Shown one piece after another: positions 44,213 to 53,775 of a DNA stretch of 64,000 nt. The notes under the pieces were generated by a model that was not told the origin of the DNA, did no database searches, and saw only the letters and a list, made by a program, of their open reading frames with translations. Each line of letters begins with the position of its first letter. The first letter of the stretch is position 1. This DNA is from Symsagittifera roscoffensis (lineage: Eukaryota > Xenacoelomorpha > Acoela > Convolutidae). Both the position numbers and the translations under genes were made by a program. The stretch covers positions 7,140,633 through 7,204,632 of the forward strand of contig NC_087069.1 in assembly GCF_963678635.1 (NCBI RefSeq), read 5' to 3'.

Positions 44213-47200
44213 TTACTTGTGAAATTCCACTTTCTTTAATATTTTAGATTGGGGGATGAATATTTTATAGTTTTTACGTGGTTGATTTCGGAGTCTTGTT
44301 GTTTTTCTATGTTCTGATTTGTCGATTTGTTCTTGGGGTATTATTTGTTCGGTCATTTTTCTATTTTTTCTTTGTTTTGGGGATTCTTTATGGTTTTGTG
44401 TATTGTTTTTGGTGGCGGTTGGTTTTGTGTTTTGATTTTCGGTGGGGTTATCACTTTGTTCTGTGTTTTTCAGATGTGGTTCATTTTGAATGATTTTTAA
44501 TCCTGTGAAAGAATATAATTGAGTTAATTCGCGGAGTGCGTATTCTTTTGGGTAATAAGGTAATAGGTTGTTTCGATGCTGAACGATTTCTTTTTTGTTT
44601 GAGTCGGTAATTTTATATGTGACATCAGTGGGTCTTGCAATTATTTGGTATGGTCCTTTTCGAAGGGGTTGTAATTTTTTATAAATTCCTTTTTGAGTAT
44701 TAAAATTAGGTATTAAAACAAATGTTCCAATTTTTAATTCGGAGGCTGGTGTAAAACGTGAATTGATTTGTTCATTAATGTTTTGTCTTTGTAATAACTT
44801 TTTTGTTATTTTTTGATAAATTTCATTGTGTTTTTTATCTCTATTTAGAATCCATTCGGTGTGTGTACCGGAGGCTAATTTAAGAATTTGTGGGTGATGA
44901 AAATGATCTTCATCGTGTGTATGTAAAGGTAGGTTATAACAAATTGAATCTTTATTTGGTTGACAATAACCTTGTGCGTTTTTATGAGAATTTGCTGTAA
45001 ACATTATTGGTTTGCGTGGCTTTTGGTTAAAAACCATTTCGTATGGTGACATTCCTAGAGTTGTCGTAATTTGTGAATTATATGCTAAGGGAAATAATTT
45101 TACATCTGCTGACCATTCGGTATATTTTGTATCATTTCCGTTGATGATACATCTAAGAAATTCTTGTAATGAACGGTTCATACCTTCGACTAAGCCGTTT
45201 GTCCAAGGTGCGTGAGATGTACGTGGTTTGTGTTTAATGTTGTATAAATGACATAGTGTGATTATTTCATTATTTATGAATTCTGTACCGTTGTCTGTGA
45301 CTAAAATTTCTGGTAGTCCAAATTTTGCTATCCAGTGTTCATAAAGTGTTGTATACGCATAATAAGCGTTACAATGTGGTACTGGGTTAAGTGCTACATA
45401 GTGTGTGAATGCGTCAACAATTACCATAATGTAGGAGTTTCCTTCTGATGAGGGTGAAATTGGGCCTTTAGTATCAAATGAGATACGGTGGTTAAAGTAC
45501 AAGCTTTGTCCTTTAAAATCTTGTTTTTGTGCTATTTGATTTTGATTTGGGTAAGGTTTATTTAGTTGACATACTATACAATCATTGCATAGTACTTTTA
45601 TCCAAATTGGTGCATTTGGGAAGTAAAAATTTTGTATAAAGTTTGAATATGTTTTTTCTGATCCAGAATGTCCTTTAATATTTTGTGTATGTGAGATATT
45701 AAAAGCTATGAGAATCATACTTAAAGGAAGACAGGGGACTGTAGATTCGTTTAAGTTATACTCTAAAAGGTCTGTGGTTTCATTAATTGTTGTGTTATTA
45801 AATTTGCGAAAATATCGGAGGAGTGTCTTGTTGCCTAGAATGGTTGAATCTGCTCTGATAGGTTTAGTTTTGTATTTATGCCATGATTTTAGTTGTCGAA
45901 TTATTGGATCAAGATTTTGATATTGTTTTAGTGTTGAAATTGTAATTGTTTCTGTTGGAGGGAGAAAAATGTTTTCAATTTCGAATTTAGATAAGGGTAT
46001 TGTATCTAATGGGTCATGAAGGTCGAAAACTTGATTTATTGTGTATTTCGAATCGTTTGTAACTTTATCAGTTAAATTTTCTTTTTCAATTAGTGGAAAA
46101 TGGTCTTTTTTAGGTGGGTGTTGTTTTGTTCGTTTTTGTTGGGTGTTATTTTTTATCCATTGAGAATATGGGATTGGTTTAAAAGTTGATGTTCCAAGTA
46201 GATCAACTTCATAATGATTATTTTGACAATCTAAATAAAGTGGGAAATGTTGTAAACTATTCATTTGTGATTGTTCAACGTCAGTTTTTACTGCATATTT
46301 GCATTCCAATCGGGGTGATGTTTCGTTTTCTGCAAGGTAGAATTTTATGTTTTTGGGTATTTCAACTGTTGTTTTTCGTGTAATTAATTCAGGTGGTGTA
46401 TTTCGACTTAAGGTGTCTGGTAATGCAAGATTTTTTCCTGCAGTCCAAACTATATGTAAGTTTGGAAATTTCATTAGAATTAGTTGAAATCTGTAAACTC
46501 GGTGGTTTGGGTTAGATTTCTGTGTAAAGAGAAAGATAATTGGTTTATGGTCTGTGAATAAAACTGTGGGATGTTTTGATCCAAGTATCAGAAATTCATA
46601 TTCTGTCAGTGTATATATTATGGCTGTACATTCTCTCATTAGAGTTGAGAGTCGTAGCTCTGCTTGAGTGAATAATCGGGAATTTGCTGATATCAGGTTC
46701 ATTTTATTTGTACCATTATGTGATTGTAATAGTGCTGCGCCGATGCCAAAGTTCGAAGCATCGCACATTGCATAAAATGGTTGATCAGGGTCTGGAATTG
46801 TGTTTGAAATTTGTTCAGTTAAAAGTTTCTTTATTTCTTCGAATCGTGCTTGATGTTCTGTATTCCATTCAAAATTATTTTGTTGTCTAAAGATATTATA
46901 GAATGGTCGTAGATATAATTGCATTTTATAAACATATTTGCTTAAAAAGTTTAACATTCCAAGAAATTCTTCGATTTTCTTTTTATTTGTTGGTGGTTGG
47001 AGTTTTTGAATAGCGTCAATGCGTGATTTCAATGGAGTGATTGTTTTTCTTTTTATATTGTGTCCTAAGAATTTAACTCTTGTCAAAAAGAAGTGTGATT
47101 TATCGGGGGCGGCCTTCAGATTTTCGTTCTGAAGTATTTGGTGATATTTTTCTAAAACAATGAACATCTCGTCTTTTGTTTGTGATTGCATAAAAACATC

Positions 47201-47842
47201 GTCTAAATAGGTGATTGCGTTTTTCTTGAGTAATAGTGGTCTAAAAATTTTGCTCATAAAAGCTGAAAATGCTGCTGGTCCTATGGATATTCCATAGAAT
47301 AAGCGGTTGAATTCATATTGTTGGTTTCCGATAACAAATTGTGTTAAACGTCGTGATTGTTCATCTAGTGGCATTTGATTGTATGCACTATTCATATCGG
47401 CGGTTGTAAAGTATTTGCCGTTTATTTTTGTTAAAATAACTTGTATTGGTTCAATGGGCCAATTACATTTTGATTCATCTATGAGTGAATTGAGGTATCT
47501 AGCGTCGAGAGCGATTTTTAATGATTCTCCTTTAGCTAGAATGATAACGGGGTTGATAAATGTGTTGCCCTTTGGTTGTTCTTCTTTATTAACTGGTGAT
47601 ATAATGTTGTACTGTTCTAAAATATCGAGTAATCTGTTTACTTTATCATGTAAGTGAATTGGTACTTTACTTGCTCTCTGTTTTTTGAAAACTGCGTCTG
47701 GTTTTAACGGGAGATGTAGTGATGAACTGATTTTGCCAACATCGAATTTTGATGTTGCATAGACTGATGAATATTTAATTAGCTGTTTGGCTAACTTTTC
47801 GAATTCGTCTTGTGTTATTTGTGAATGTTGGAAATTAAACAT
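44213..47842 (-). CDS. pol: Pol: reverse transcriptase, RNase H and integrase (element B)
   Basis: 1209 codons from the first ATG; the frame is open without an ATG back to the TAA at 48119. RT: D149 in TTADMNSAY, YLDD at 212-215, and the unusual FYGISIGPAAFSAFMSKIF in place of the usual PFGL-x-x-APA-x-F. RNase H: D361 (CDASNFGIGAALLQ), E404, D431 (FTDHKP). Integrase: H716, H723, C753, C756, then D788, D848 (TDNGTEF) and E884 (GLVEGMNRSL) with exactly 35 residues between the last two, and GPY at 1061-1063. The tail of about 100 residues is very basic with no chromodomain. The domain order RT-RNase H-IN is Ty3/gypsy-type. This ORF looks fully open. Confidence 0.93.
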   Translation of the reverse strand: MFNFQHSQITQDEFEKLAKQLIKYSSVYATSKFDVGKISSSLHLPLKPDAVFKKQRASKVPIHLHDKVNRLLDILEQYNIISPVNKEEQPKGNTFINPVIILAKGESLKIALDARYLNSLIDESKCNWPIEPIQVILTKINGKYFTTADMNSAYNQMPLDEQSRRLTQFVIGNQQYEFNRLFYGISIGPAAFSAFMSKIFRPLLLKKNAITYLDDVFMQSQTKDEMFIVLEKYHQILQNENLKAAPDKSHFFLTRVKFLGHNIKRKTITPLKSRIDAIQKLQPPTNKKKIEEFLGMLNFLSKYVYKMQLYLRPFYNIFRQQNNFEWNTEHQARFEEIKKLLTEQISNTIPDPDQPFYAMCDASNFGIGAALLQSHNGTNKMNLISANSRLFTQAELRLSTLMRECTAIIYTLTEYEFLILGSKHPTVLFTDHKPIIFLFTQKSNPNHRVYRFQLILMKFPNLHIVWTAGKNLALPDTLSRNTPPELITRKTTVEIPKNIKFYLAENETSPRLECKYAVKTDVEQSQMNSLQHFPLYLDCQNNHYEVDLLGTSTFKPIPYSQWIKNNTQQKRTKQHPPKKDHFPLIEKENLTDKVTNDSKYTINQVFDLHDPLDTIPLSKFEIENIFLPPTETITISTLKQYQNLDPIIRQLKSWHKYKTKPIRADSTILGNKTLLRYFRKFNNTTINETTDLLEYNLNESTVPCLPLSMILIAFNISHTQNIKGHSGSEKTYSNFIQNFYFPNAPIWIKVLCNDCIVCQLNKPYPNQNQIAQKQDFKGQSLYFNHRISFDTKGPISPSSEGNSYIMVIVDAFTHYVALNPVPHCNAYYAYTTLYEHWIAKFGLPEILVTDNGTEFINNEIITLCHLYNIKHKPRTSHAPWTNGLVEGMNRSLQEFLRCIINGNDTKYTEWSADVKLFPLAYNSQITTTLGMSPYEMVFNQKPRKPIMFTANSHKNAQGYCQPNKDSICYNLPLHTHDEDHFHHPQILKLASGTHTEWILNRDKKHNEIYQKITKKLLQRQNINEQINSRFTPASELKIGTFVLIPNFNTQKGIYKKLQPLRKGPYQIIARPTDVTYKITDSNKKEIVQHRNNLLPYYPKEYALRELTQLYSFTGLKIIQNEPHLKNTEQSDNPTENQNTKPTATKNNTQNHKESPKQRKNRKMTEQIIPQEQIDKSEHRKTTRLRNQPRKNYKIFIPQSKILKKVEFHK

Positions 47843-48118
47843 TGTTAAAAATTTCTGTTGGTCCTCTGTGTAGTTACTTATGTTGAATGTAGGTTTGAAA
47901 TATGGAGTTTTTGTGAAATAATCCGTATTTCTGTTTTCGTTACTTATTATATTATTTATAGATAATTCTTCATTAAGAATTGTAGATTGGCAAATATCTA
48001 GTAATTGGAGTATATTATTTACGCGATAGGCTTTTTCGTGTATTGGTGATATTGTAACGTTGGTTTCACAATATCCTAAAAGTCCTAAAGGTAATGTTAC
48101 TTGGTAAGGTGTGTTGTT

Positions 48119-48736
48119 TTAGACATGTAAGGAAATGATATCTGAATTCGAATTTTTCAAATATTTTATTGAGGAAATTGTGATTTTGAAAAATTTATGA
48201 ATAGGTTTGAATTCAAAATCTGACATATAAAATTTTTGTTTGTTTTGTTCCTTATCATATTGGTGAACTTGTTTGATTGAAAAATTATAGATGTTTCCTG
48301 ATAGTGGTTTCAAGTGTTTTCTTTGTTGATTAAATATCGGGTAAAATTTTGAAAAGAATGGTGGTTGTTTATTTAATCTCTGAAAAAATGTTAAGGATGT
48401 TTCTTTTGTTTTTGTATATTTATCTTTGATTAATATTTTACTATTTAGTATGTTAATTGTTGGTATATACTTTGAAATAAATGGTATTCCAATGATATTA
48501 TATTTAATATCAGTGATATGGAATATTTGTTTAAATGGCTTATTTAAAATTTTGCTTTGCTCCATTGTTCTGTTGGGGAGGAGAAATAATTGGATTTTTC
48601 CGTAGTTTATCAATGTTGATCCCTGTGCTGTTGCTAGCTTACTGGAGGTTTCAAGAGGTGTTAGCTTTGGGTGTAAAGTTTTTATTTCATTCCATGTGGG
48701 AATGTTTATTATGTTTGATTCTGCTCCCCGAATCAA
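48119..48736 (-). CDS. Aspartic protease and linker (element B)
   Basis: 205 codons including ESNIINIPTWNEIKTLH, TAQGSTLI and IIGIPFISKY, the part of a retropepsin after its active-site strand. The catalytic DSG itself (DFLIDSGS) lies at the end of the Gag ORF in another frame. In A both parts are continuous, so an inserted A or a +1 recoding event near 48715 separates them here. The ORF ends with TAA at 48119-48121 in the same frame as Pol, where A has a tyrosine codon. No ATG is needed if it is made as Gag-Pro-Pol. Confidence 0.7.
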   Translation of the reverse strand: MIRGAESNIINIPTWNEIKTLHPKLTPLETSSKLATAQGSTLINYGKIQLFLLPNRTMEQSKILNKPFKQIFHITDIKYNIIGIPFISKYIPTINILNSKILIKDKYTKTKETSLTFFQRLNKQPPFFSKFYPIFNQQRKHLKPLSGNIYNFSIKQVHQYDKEQNKQKFYMSDFEFKPIHKFFKITISSIKYLKNSNSDIISLHV

Positions 48737-51110
48737 TTAAAAAATCGATTTCAAGGTCTGGTGGTTGAAATTCTTTATTTCTTGGGCTTTCTAAGAGAAA
48801 TGTTATTGTCCAAATTTTTTCTTTGGGTTGTTCTTTTTGTATATTTTGATAGATGTGGTTTGTATTCAAGCATTTTGTTTTGATATTTTTATTGGTTTGA
48901 TTTGTAGTGTTAATTTCATTCGTTTCTTGCGTCGTTGGTGTGGAATTTATGGGTGTAGTGTAATAATTTTGAAGAAATTCTGATTGATTTTCATATATAT
49001 GTGATGAAAAAGGTTGTTCATTTATGACAGATTCATAGTCCTTATCGACTTTTATCATATTGATAGAAAGAGTGTTTTCTGTGTCGCTTTCTGAATCTGA
49101 TGATGTACAGTTTATTTGATTGAGTTGTAACGTATCAGTTACTGTGTCATCAATACCTGGAGGGTCTGATGTTGTTTCTGGATTAGACTGTACTTGATTG
49201 ATTTGTCTTTGATGTTTAGGTGTACTACTTCTGTGACGATTATTAGAGTTATTATAGTGATTATTATTCCGGTGTGGTGATTGGGAATAATTTCTATAAC
49301 GATTATTATAACTTGAATGTCGATTTTGTGAATTATTTCGCGATCTATTTTGATAATTGCTGTTTGGTCTGTTATATGAGTTATTTCTTGATCGGTTATT
49401 TTGATAATAGTGATTTCGATTGTTTGAATAACTTCTATTTCGATTATTGGAATAGTTTCTATTTCTATTATATGATGAGTTTCGTGATTGATTGTTTTGA
49501 TAGTATCTATTTCGTGATTGGGAATTAGATCTAGAAGCAAACTGTGTTGTGTTTGAATTAGATCTGGAGTAGTTATTTCTAGTATTTGGTCTATTGTAGT
49601 GATTTTGTGATGAATTTTGTGTGTTTCTTCGTTCTGGCGATCTTCCTCTATAACTTGAGTTATATGGGGATTGATTTCTTGTATAGCTTGTATTGTTCGG
49701 AAGTGGTTTTCCGGAACTATTGTTGCTATATACATTTTTGTTTGGTAGATTTTGATCTTTCTTCATATATTGATAAAATGACTTACTTGGTTCTTTGTAT
49801 TTTTGAGGTTTATTTTGATTATCTTGCTGTTTTTGTCTACATTCGGAAATATTATGTCCGTATCGTCGGCAATAATTACACCATTTTTTGAAAGATGGTT
49901 TGCCTTTAAAGTTTGGGTTCTTTTCGTAAATATTGAGTATTTCAGTGATTTTTTCAACAAGGTCTGTGTCTGATTCCTGTATATTATTAATATTAGTGGG
50001 AGTCGTTTCAATTCTGTTAACGTATTGTAATTTCAGATTTTCCGTTTCTTCTAGTTTCATTGTGATTTCTGCTTGTTCTAATTTGTCTACTAGTTTTCGA
50101 AAATCTAAATCGGGTTCTCGAATTGAGGAAGGATGGGATGCTCTCTTTTTTATTGCTATTTTCCTTAATTGTGGTGTTAAGGTCATCATTAAGATTTCTG
50201 TCATCTTTGTGTTTTTATAGTCGTGTGTATTTAGTGAATATGCTTTTCGAACTAGTGTTTCGATTCGTACTGCTAATTGCTTTATGGTTTCGTTTGGTAA
50301 TCTGCGAATTTCATTACATAAAACTCTTTGTTGTTGTTTGTTTCTTTCGGAGTCAAACATTTTTGAAAATTCCTGTGTAAACCTTTTCCAATTTGATTTT
50401 ATTTCTGGAGGTAGTACTGAAAACCATTTTTGGGCTGCGCCATCTAAGGTTGTTTGTATCAACGCTGTGCGTCGATGTATCCAGTTTTGATGTAGTGGCG
50501 TATTAATTGGTTCAGGTCCAATGTTTAAAATCAGGTTTGCTGTTACTGCATTTAAATAATCTTCTACAGAGTATTCAGGGTCTGTTCCTGTGAAAACCAT
50601 TAAAGGTTTGTTTGATGTTATTGATGATCCACCCATAAGGTATGGACTCATTGTCATTTGTAATGATTCTGCTGCATTTGGCATTTGAGAAAAATTTGAA
50701 AGTTGGTTTCTTGTTATTTCATGTTGTTGGAGATAATATGGGAGTGGTATTTCATTTTGCATTTGTGATGGTTGATACGAGCGTGCAATCATTGGATTTT
50801 GTTGTTGAATTGGTTGAAAAGATTGTGTATTAATTAGATTTTGTTGTTGAATTGGTTGTTGATGTTGTGCATCTATCGGTTGTGGAGAAAAATTCCTATG
50901 ATTTGTACGTGTTTTCTGTATTCCTTGTCCACGATATTCTTGAGTATATGGTGCAAATATGTCTGGTTGTAAGAAATCATCATCTGAGGATAAATAATCC
51001 ATCTGATAATGTGTTTGTTTTTTATTTTTATTTTGTTGAAAAAATGGGTAATTTTCACTGTGATCCTGTGGAGGATTTGTTTGGAAATTTATTGAATTAG
51101 GTTGGGCCAT
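48687..51110 (-). CDS. gag: Gag: capsid, nucleocapsid and protease start (element B)
   Basis: 807 codons. About residues 140-350 form a retrotransposon-Gag capsid block (MVFTGTDPEYSVEDYLNAVT … RRTALIQTTLDGAAQKW … WKRFTQEF). One CCHC knuckle is at 411-424 (CNYCRRYGHNISEC). About 480-640 is a long Asn/Arg/Ser/Tyr tract of near-repeats such as NRNRSYSNNRN, presumably RNA-binding. The end holds the protease motif DFLIDSGS. It is in the same frame as the upstream ORF and separated only by TAA 51174-51176, so the ATG at 51110 may not be the natural start. Confidence 0.88.
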   Translation of the reverse strand: MAQPNSINFQTNPPQDHSENYPFFQQNKNKKQTHYQMDYLSSDDDFLQPDIFAPYTQEYRGQGIQKTRTNHRNFSPQPIDAQHQQPIQQQNLINTQSFQPIQQQNPMIARSYQPSQMQNEIPLPYYLQQHEITRNQLSNFSQMPNAAESLQMTMSPYLMGGSSITSNKPLMVFTGTDPEYSVEDYLNAVTANLILNIGPEPINTPLHQNWIHRRTALIQTTLDGAAQKWFSVLPPEIKSNWKRFTQEFSKMFDSERNKQQQRVLCNEIRRLPNETIKQLAVRIETLVRKAYSLNTHDYKNTKMTEILMMTLTPQLRKIAIKKRASHPSSIREPDLDFRKLVDKLEQAEITMKLEETENLKLQYVNRIETTPTNINNIQESDTDLVEKITEILNIYEKNPNFKGKPSFKKWCNYCRRYGHNISECRQKQQDNQNKPQKYKEPSKSFYQYMKKDQNLPNKNVYSNNSSGKPLPNNTSYTRNQSPYNSSYRGRSPERRNTQNSSQNHYNRPNTRNNYSRSNSNTTQFASRSNSQSRNRYYQNNQSRNSSYNRNRNYSNNRNRSYSNNRNHYYQNNRSRNNSYNRPNSNYQNRSRNNSQNRHSSYNNRYRNYSQSPHRNNNHYNNSNNRHRSSTPKHQRQINQVQSNPETTSDPPGIDDTVTDTLQLNQINCTSSDSESDTENTLSINMIKVDKDYESVINEQPFSSHIYENQSEFLQNYYTTPINSTPTTQETNEINTTNQTNKNIKTKCLNTNHIYQNIQKEQPKEKIWTITFLLESPRNKEFQPPDLEIDFLIDSGSRIKHNKHSHME

Positions 51111-51173
51111 TGGGTTATCCCAGTTTCGAGATCTTGTATACTGGTTAAAATTTCTTCGTGGTTGGTAATTTGT

Positions 51174-52403
51174 TTACGATGGATGTGTATAATTATAATT
51201 ATGGTCTGCAAAGTTGTTTCTAGTGAATGTTTTGCGTGTTTTTGATGGTATTGTCATGGGTCTGTATGTTTGGTAATCCATATGTGAATATTTTGGAGCA
51301 ACCGAAGGTTTAACGGTTGATTGTAAGGTTACTTGTGTTTGTGAAGGATTTGTATTTCTTGGTGTTGTTAAATTTGGGCGTATTGGTGAAATACTTTGTT
51401 GTGTAGTTGTTGTGTGTACAATTTCTTCATTTATGAAGTGTGATGGTGTCTGGATATCTTGTTGAGTAAGATTCCTAGTTCCATTGAGGTTTTCGTTGTG
51501 TATGACTGTAGAGTTTAAACTATTGTTTTGTGTATCGGGCAGAAATGTATTATAGTTTAATGGTGTTGCATCAATGGTTAAAGGTATTACTCTTACATAA
51601 TCTCTTATGTAAGATATTGTACTTATTGGTTGACTTGATATTGATTGTGAGAAGCTTATAAATGCGGGATGAGACCATTCGGGGTCCCAAACATAATCTG
51701 ATTGTTCTGTGATAGCGGTATCATCGTTCGAATTTTGGGGTCTAAAATTTTTTCTTGCTTGTGCAATTAAATCAATATTGTGTGTGAAATAATCTATTAT
51801 GAACCATGCCAAAATTTTTTGTAGATCGTGTTTCGTATGTTGTGAAACTTCGTCTTTCGTGAAATTTTCTTTAATAATGTTTAAGTAACTAGAGAGTAGT
51901 GTTATTTCATGTCGTACTCTTAAATGTTTAGATGTTTCTGTCGGTGAGACATTTGTTATTGGGATTTCGTTTTCTAATATCGAAATATAACTATATATTA
52001 TTGCGAAAACTTCATTAGTGAAAATGGAGTTTGCTCTTTGTGAGTTATGGTATTGGATGCTTTTTATATATTCTGAAAAAACTTTTGAAAATTCTGAATC
52101 AAGATCGTCTGTTTGAATTATATATTTACTATGATTATGGTTTGGTGAGGTGAATTCTATGGAGTAGATTCCATACTGTTGTGTTAAGTTACATATATCT
52201 TTTAGATAGTGATCTATGATTTGTCTTTTGATTTTTACATCTGGGAACTCTGTTTTACATGGACTGATTCCGGGTTCAAATAAATTTAAGAGTAAATTTT
52301 TACAAAATATGTGTTGTCCTCTATCAGTGGTTGCATCTACTATAAAAGGGAAGATTTCATCATCATCTGGGGTTTCGTCACCTGGGGTGTGCGTTGAGCT
52401 CAT
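51174..52403 (-). CDS. Gag N-terminal (matrix-like) ORF (element B)
   Basis: 409 codons from MSSTHTPGDETPDDDE. No recognised domain. The first half looks helical and folded; the last ~130 residues are Ser/Thr/Gln-rich (SISPIRPNLTTPR). It is in the same frame as the capsid ORF, separated by a single TAA where A has AAA. Most likely the N-terminal part of one ~1,240-codon Gag. Alternatively it is a separate protein with stop read-through giving the longer product. Confidence 0.7.
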   Translation of the reverse strand: MSSTHTPGDETPDDDEIFPFIVDATTDRGQHIFCKNLLLNLFEPGISPCKTEFPDVKIKRQIIDHYLKDICNLTQQYGIYSIEFTSPNHNHSKYIIQTDDLDSEFSKVFSEYIKSIQYHNSQRANSIFTNEVFAIIYSYISILENEIPITNVSPTETSKHLRVRHEITLLSSYLNIIKENFTKDEVSQHTKHDLQKILAWFIIDYFTHNIDLIAQARKNFRPQNSNDDTAITEQSDYVWDPEWSHPAFISFSQSISSQPISTISYIRDYVRVIPLTIDATPLNYNTFLPDTQNNSLNSTVIHNENLNGTRNLTQQDIQTPSHFINEEIVHTTTTQQSISPIRPNLTTPRNTNPSQTQVTLQSTVKPSVAPKYSHMDYQTYRPMTIPSKTRKTFTRNNFADHNYNYTHPS

Positions 52404-52458
52404 TTTTTCGTTCGATGACTGTTAATATGTAATTATTAATGTGTCGAATTGGTTGATT

Positions 52459-52845
52459 TCAATTGTATAAATGTACTGGTTTGTGTTTATACTGCTTTTT
52501 TATTCTTCTTTTTCCTCTTTGTGATGAATTTGAAGTTGTTTCTGAGTCAGAGAAATATAATTGATCGTGAATTGGGCAATTTTTATCTATTGATTCTTTT
52601 AGTTTGTAAAGTTCGTCTAAACTGTTGGTTTCTGATTCTGAAAATGCGTTTCGGTTTTTTGAAAATCTTTTTCGTGTTATTTGTCTTTGTTTAGTTATTA
52701 TTTTTCTCTTTAGTGTTTGTCGTTTTGTTCGAATGTATCCAACTGTTTGTGTATGAGGTGTGATTACAAGGTCGTATTTTTTGTTATCTATTTCACAATT
52801 GTGTAAAACGATTGTTTGTTTATTTCCTAGGTTTTTAAATGACAT
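52459..52845 (-). CDS. 128-codon arginine/lysine-rich ORF before gag (element B)
   Basis: Starts MSFKNLGNKQTIVLHNCEI. At about 36-61 a dense basic run (KRQTLKRKIITKQRQITRKR) follows a short predicted-folded start. A Ser/acidic middle (SESETNSLDELYKLKE, FSDSETTSNSS) and a second basic patch (RGKRRIKKQ) follow. Homologous remains lie in A (30062-30440). Arginine-rich motifs next to short hydrophobic or acidic parts are found in Rev/Tat-like RNA-binding regulators, so a nuclear RNA-binding accessory role is plausible but not shown. It ends 55 bp before gag. Confidence 0.6.
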   Translation of the reverse strand: MSFKNLGNKQTIVLHNCEIDNKKYDLVITPHTQTVGYIRTKRQTLKRKIITKQRQITRKRFSKNRNAFSESETNSLDELYKLKESIDKNCPIHDQLYFSDSETTSNSSQRGKRRIKKQYKHKPVHLYN

Positions 52846-53775
52846 AATGTTTAGGATGACGGATGCAAAAAGGTGTTAAGTGAATTCTAATTGCTTAAAC
52901 TGTTAGTCCTTACGATTTTTTGGTTAGCTTAACCTGGGTCTATTTGTTCAGGGTTGGAGAGAAAAGTATATCTATTCCGGAGAATGATTTTTACTTTCTC
53001 GTGACTAGTATAAGTTAAGGTGTTAACTTACTTAATCTTACTTAGGGGTAGTGATTGTGTTCAAGGGTTGGAGAATAGTAAATCGATCCACAAGGTTCAG
53101 GTATAATTAGAACGCGAGTAGTTCGTTAGATACTATTTTAAGCTTACTAAGTCTAAGATTTATCCTGGGTCTGGTAAGAGGTGGGAATTAAGTGAAGGAT
53201 GAATAACCGAAGTTCTTCACTGTTTATCCTAATTTGAATGATTAGTTTTGTTTAAAAATTTCTATTAGTCTTGGGTCTTTAGAAAGGGTTGGATAGTGAA
53301 TCGACGTTTGAGGTCGTTAGACACCAGTTAAGTGGGTGGGGGAGAACAAAGTTGTTCTTTTTGATCCAAGGATAAGCCTTGATGATCAAATTTGAAATTT
53401 AATTAAGTAGAAAATGATTTAAGATCCAAGGATAAGCCTTGATGATCTGATTTTAAAATTAAGTGAATTTAAGTTTTAATAAAATTTTAAATATGTGTAA
53501 AGGAAAGATTTAGTGTTTTATGATATTAGTGGGTTTATGATTGCTGTTATGTTTTAGGTGATGAAGCTGGAACAACAGGATGATTTATGATTACTAACCA
53601 TTTATTGTCATGCTACTAATTTTTATTTTTATTTTTCAATAAATATTTTTCAAACATGTTTTGTATATTACTGCAGAATTTAGGAAAACGATCTGAGATC
53701 TTTTTATCAATCGTTATTGTATATTAATAATTTTGTTTAGCGCCTGAAATGATTTTGAAGATTAACTTCAAGGTT
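52846..53775 (-). other. Leader region of element B with tandem hairpins
   Basis: 930 bp with no ORF. Two identical 25-base hairpins at 53363-53387 and 53423-53447 read GATCCAAGGATAAGCCTTGA + TGATC on the + strand: stem CAAGG/CCTTG, flanked by GATC. A has the same pair. On the - strand CTGCA|GTAATA at about 53672 corresponds to a stronger donor (GTAAGA) in A. The hairpins could be packaging or dimerisation signals (inference). Confidence 0.6.

Noticed and set aside
44278..44493. + strand ORFs antisense to element genes (for example 44278-44493, 49274-49528, 50123-50380, 39570-39890)
   Set aside because: They mirror real - strand genes and show Phe/Tyr/Val-rich composition expected from AT-rich antisense.
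49139..49735. 198-codon ORF overlapping the gag Arg/Ser/Asn tract
   Set aside because: It is another frame of a repetitive low-complexity coding tract; biased codons keep it open. No homologue in a neighbouring frame of A beyond the same effect.
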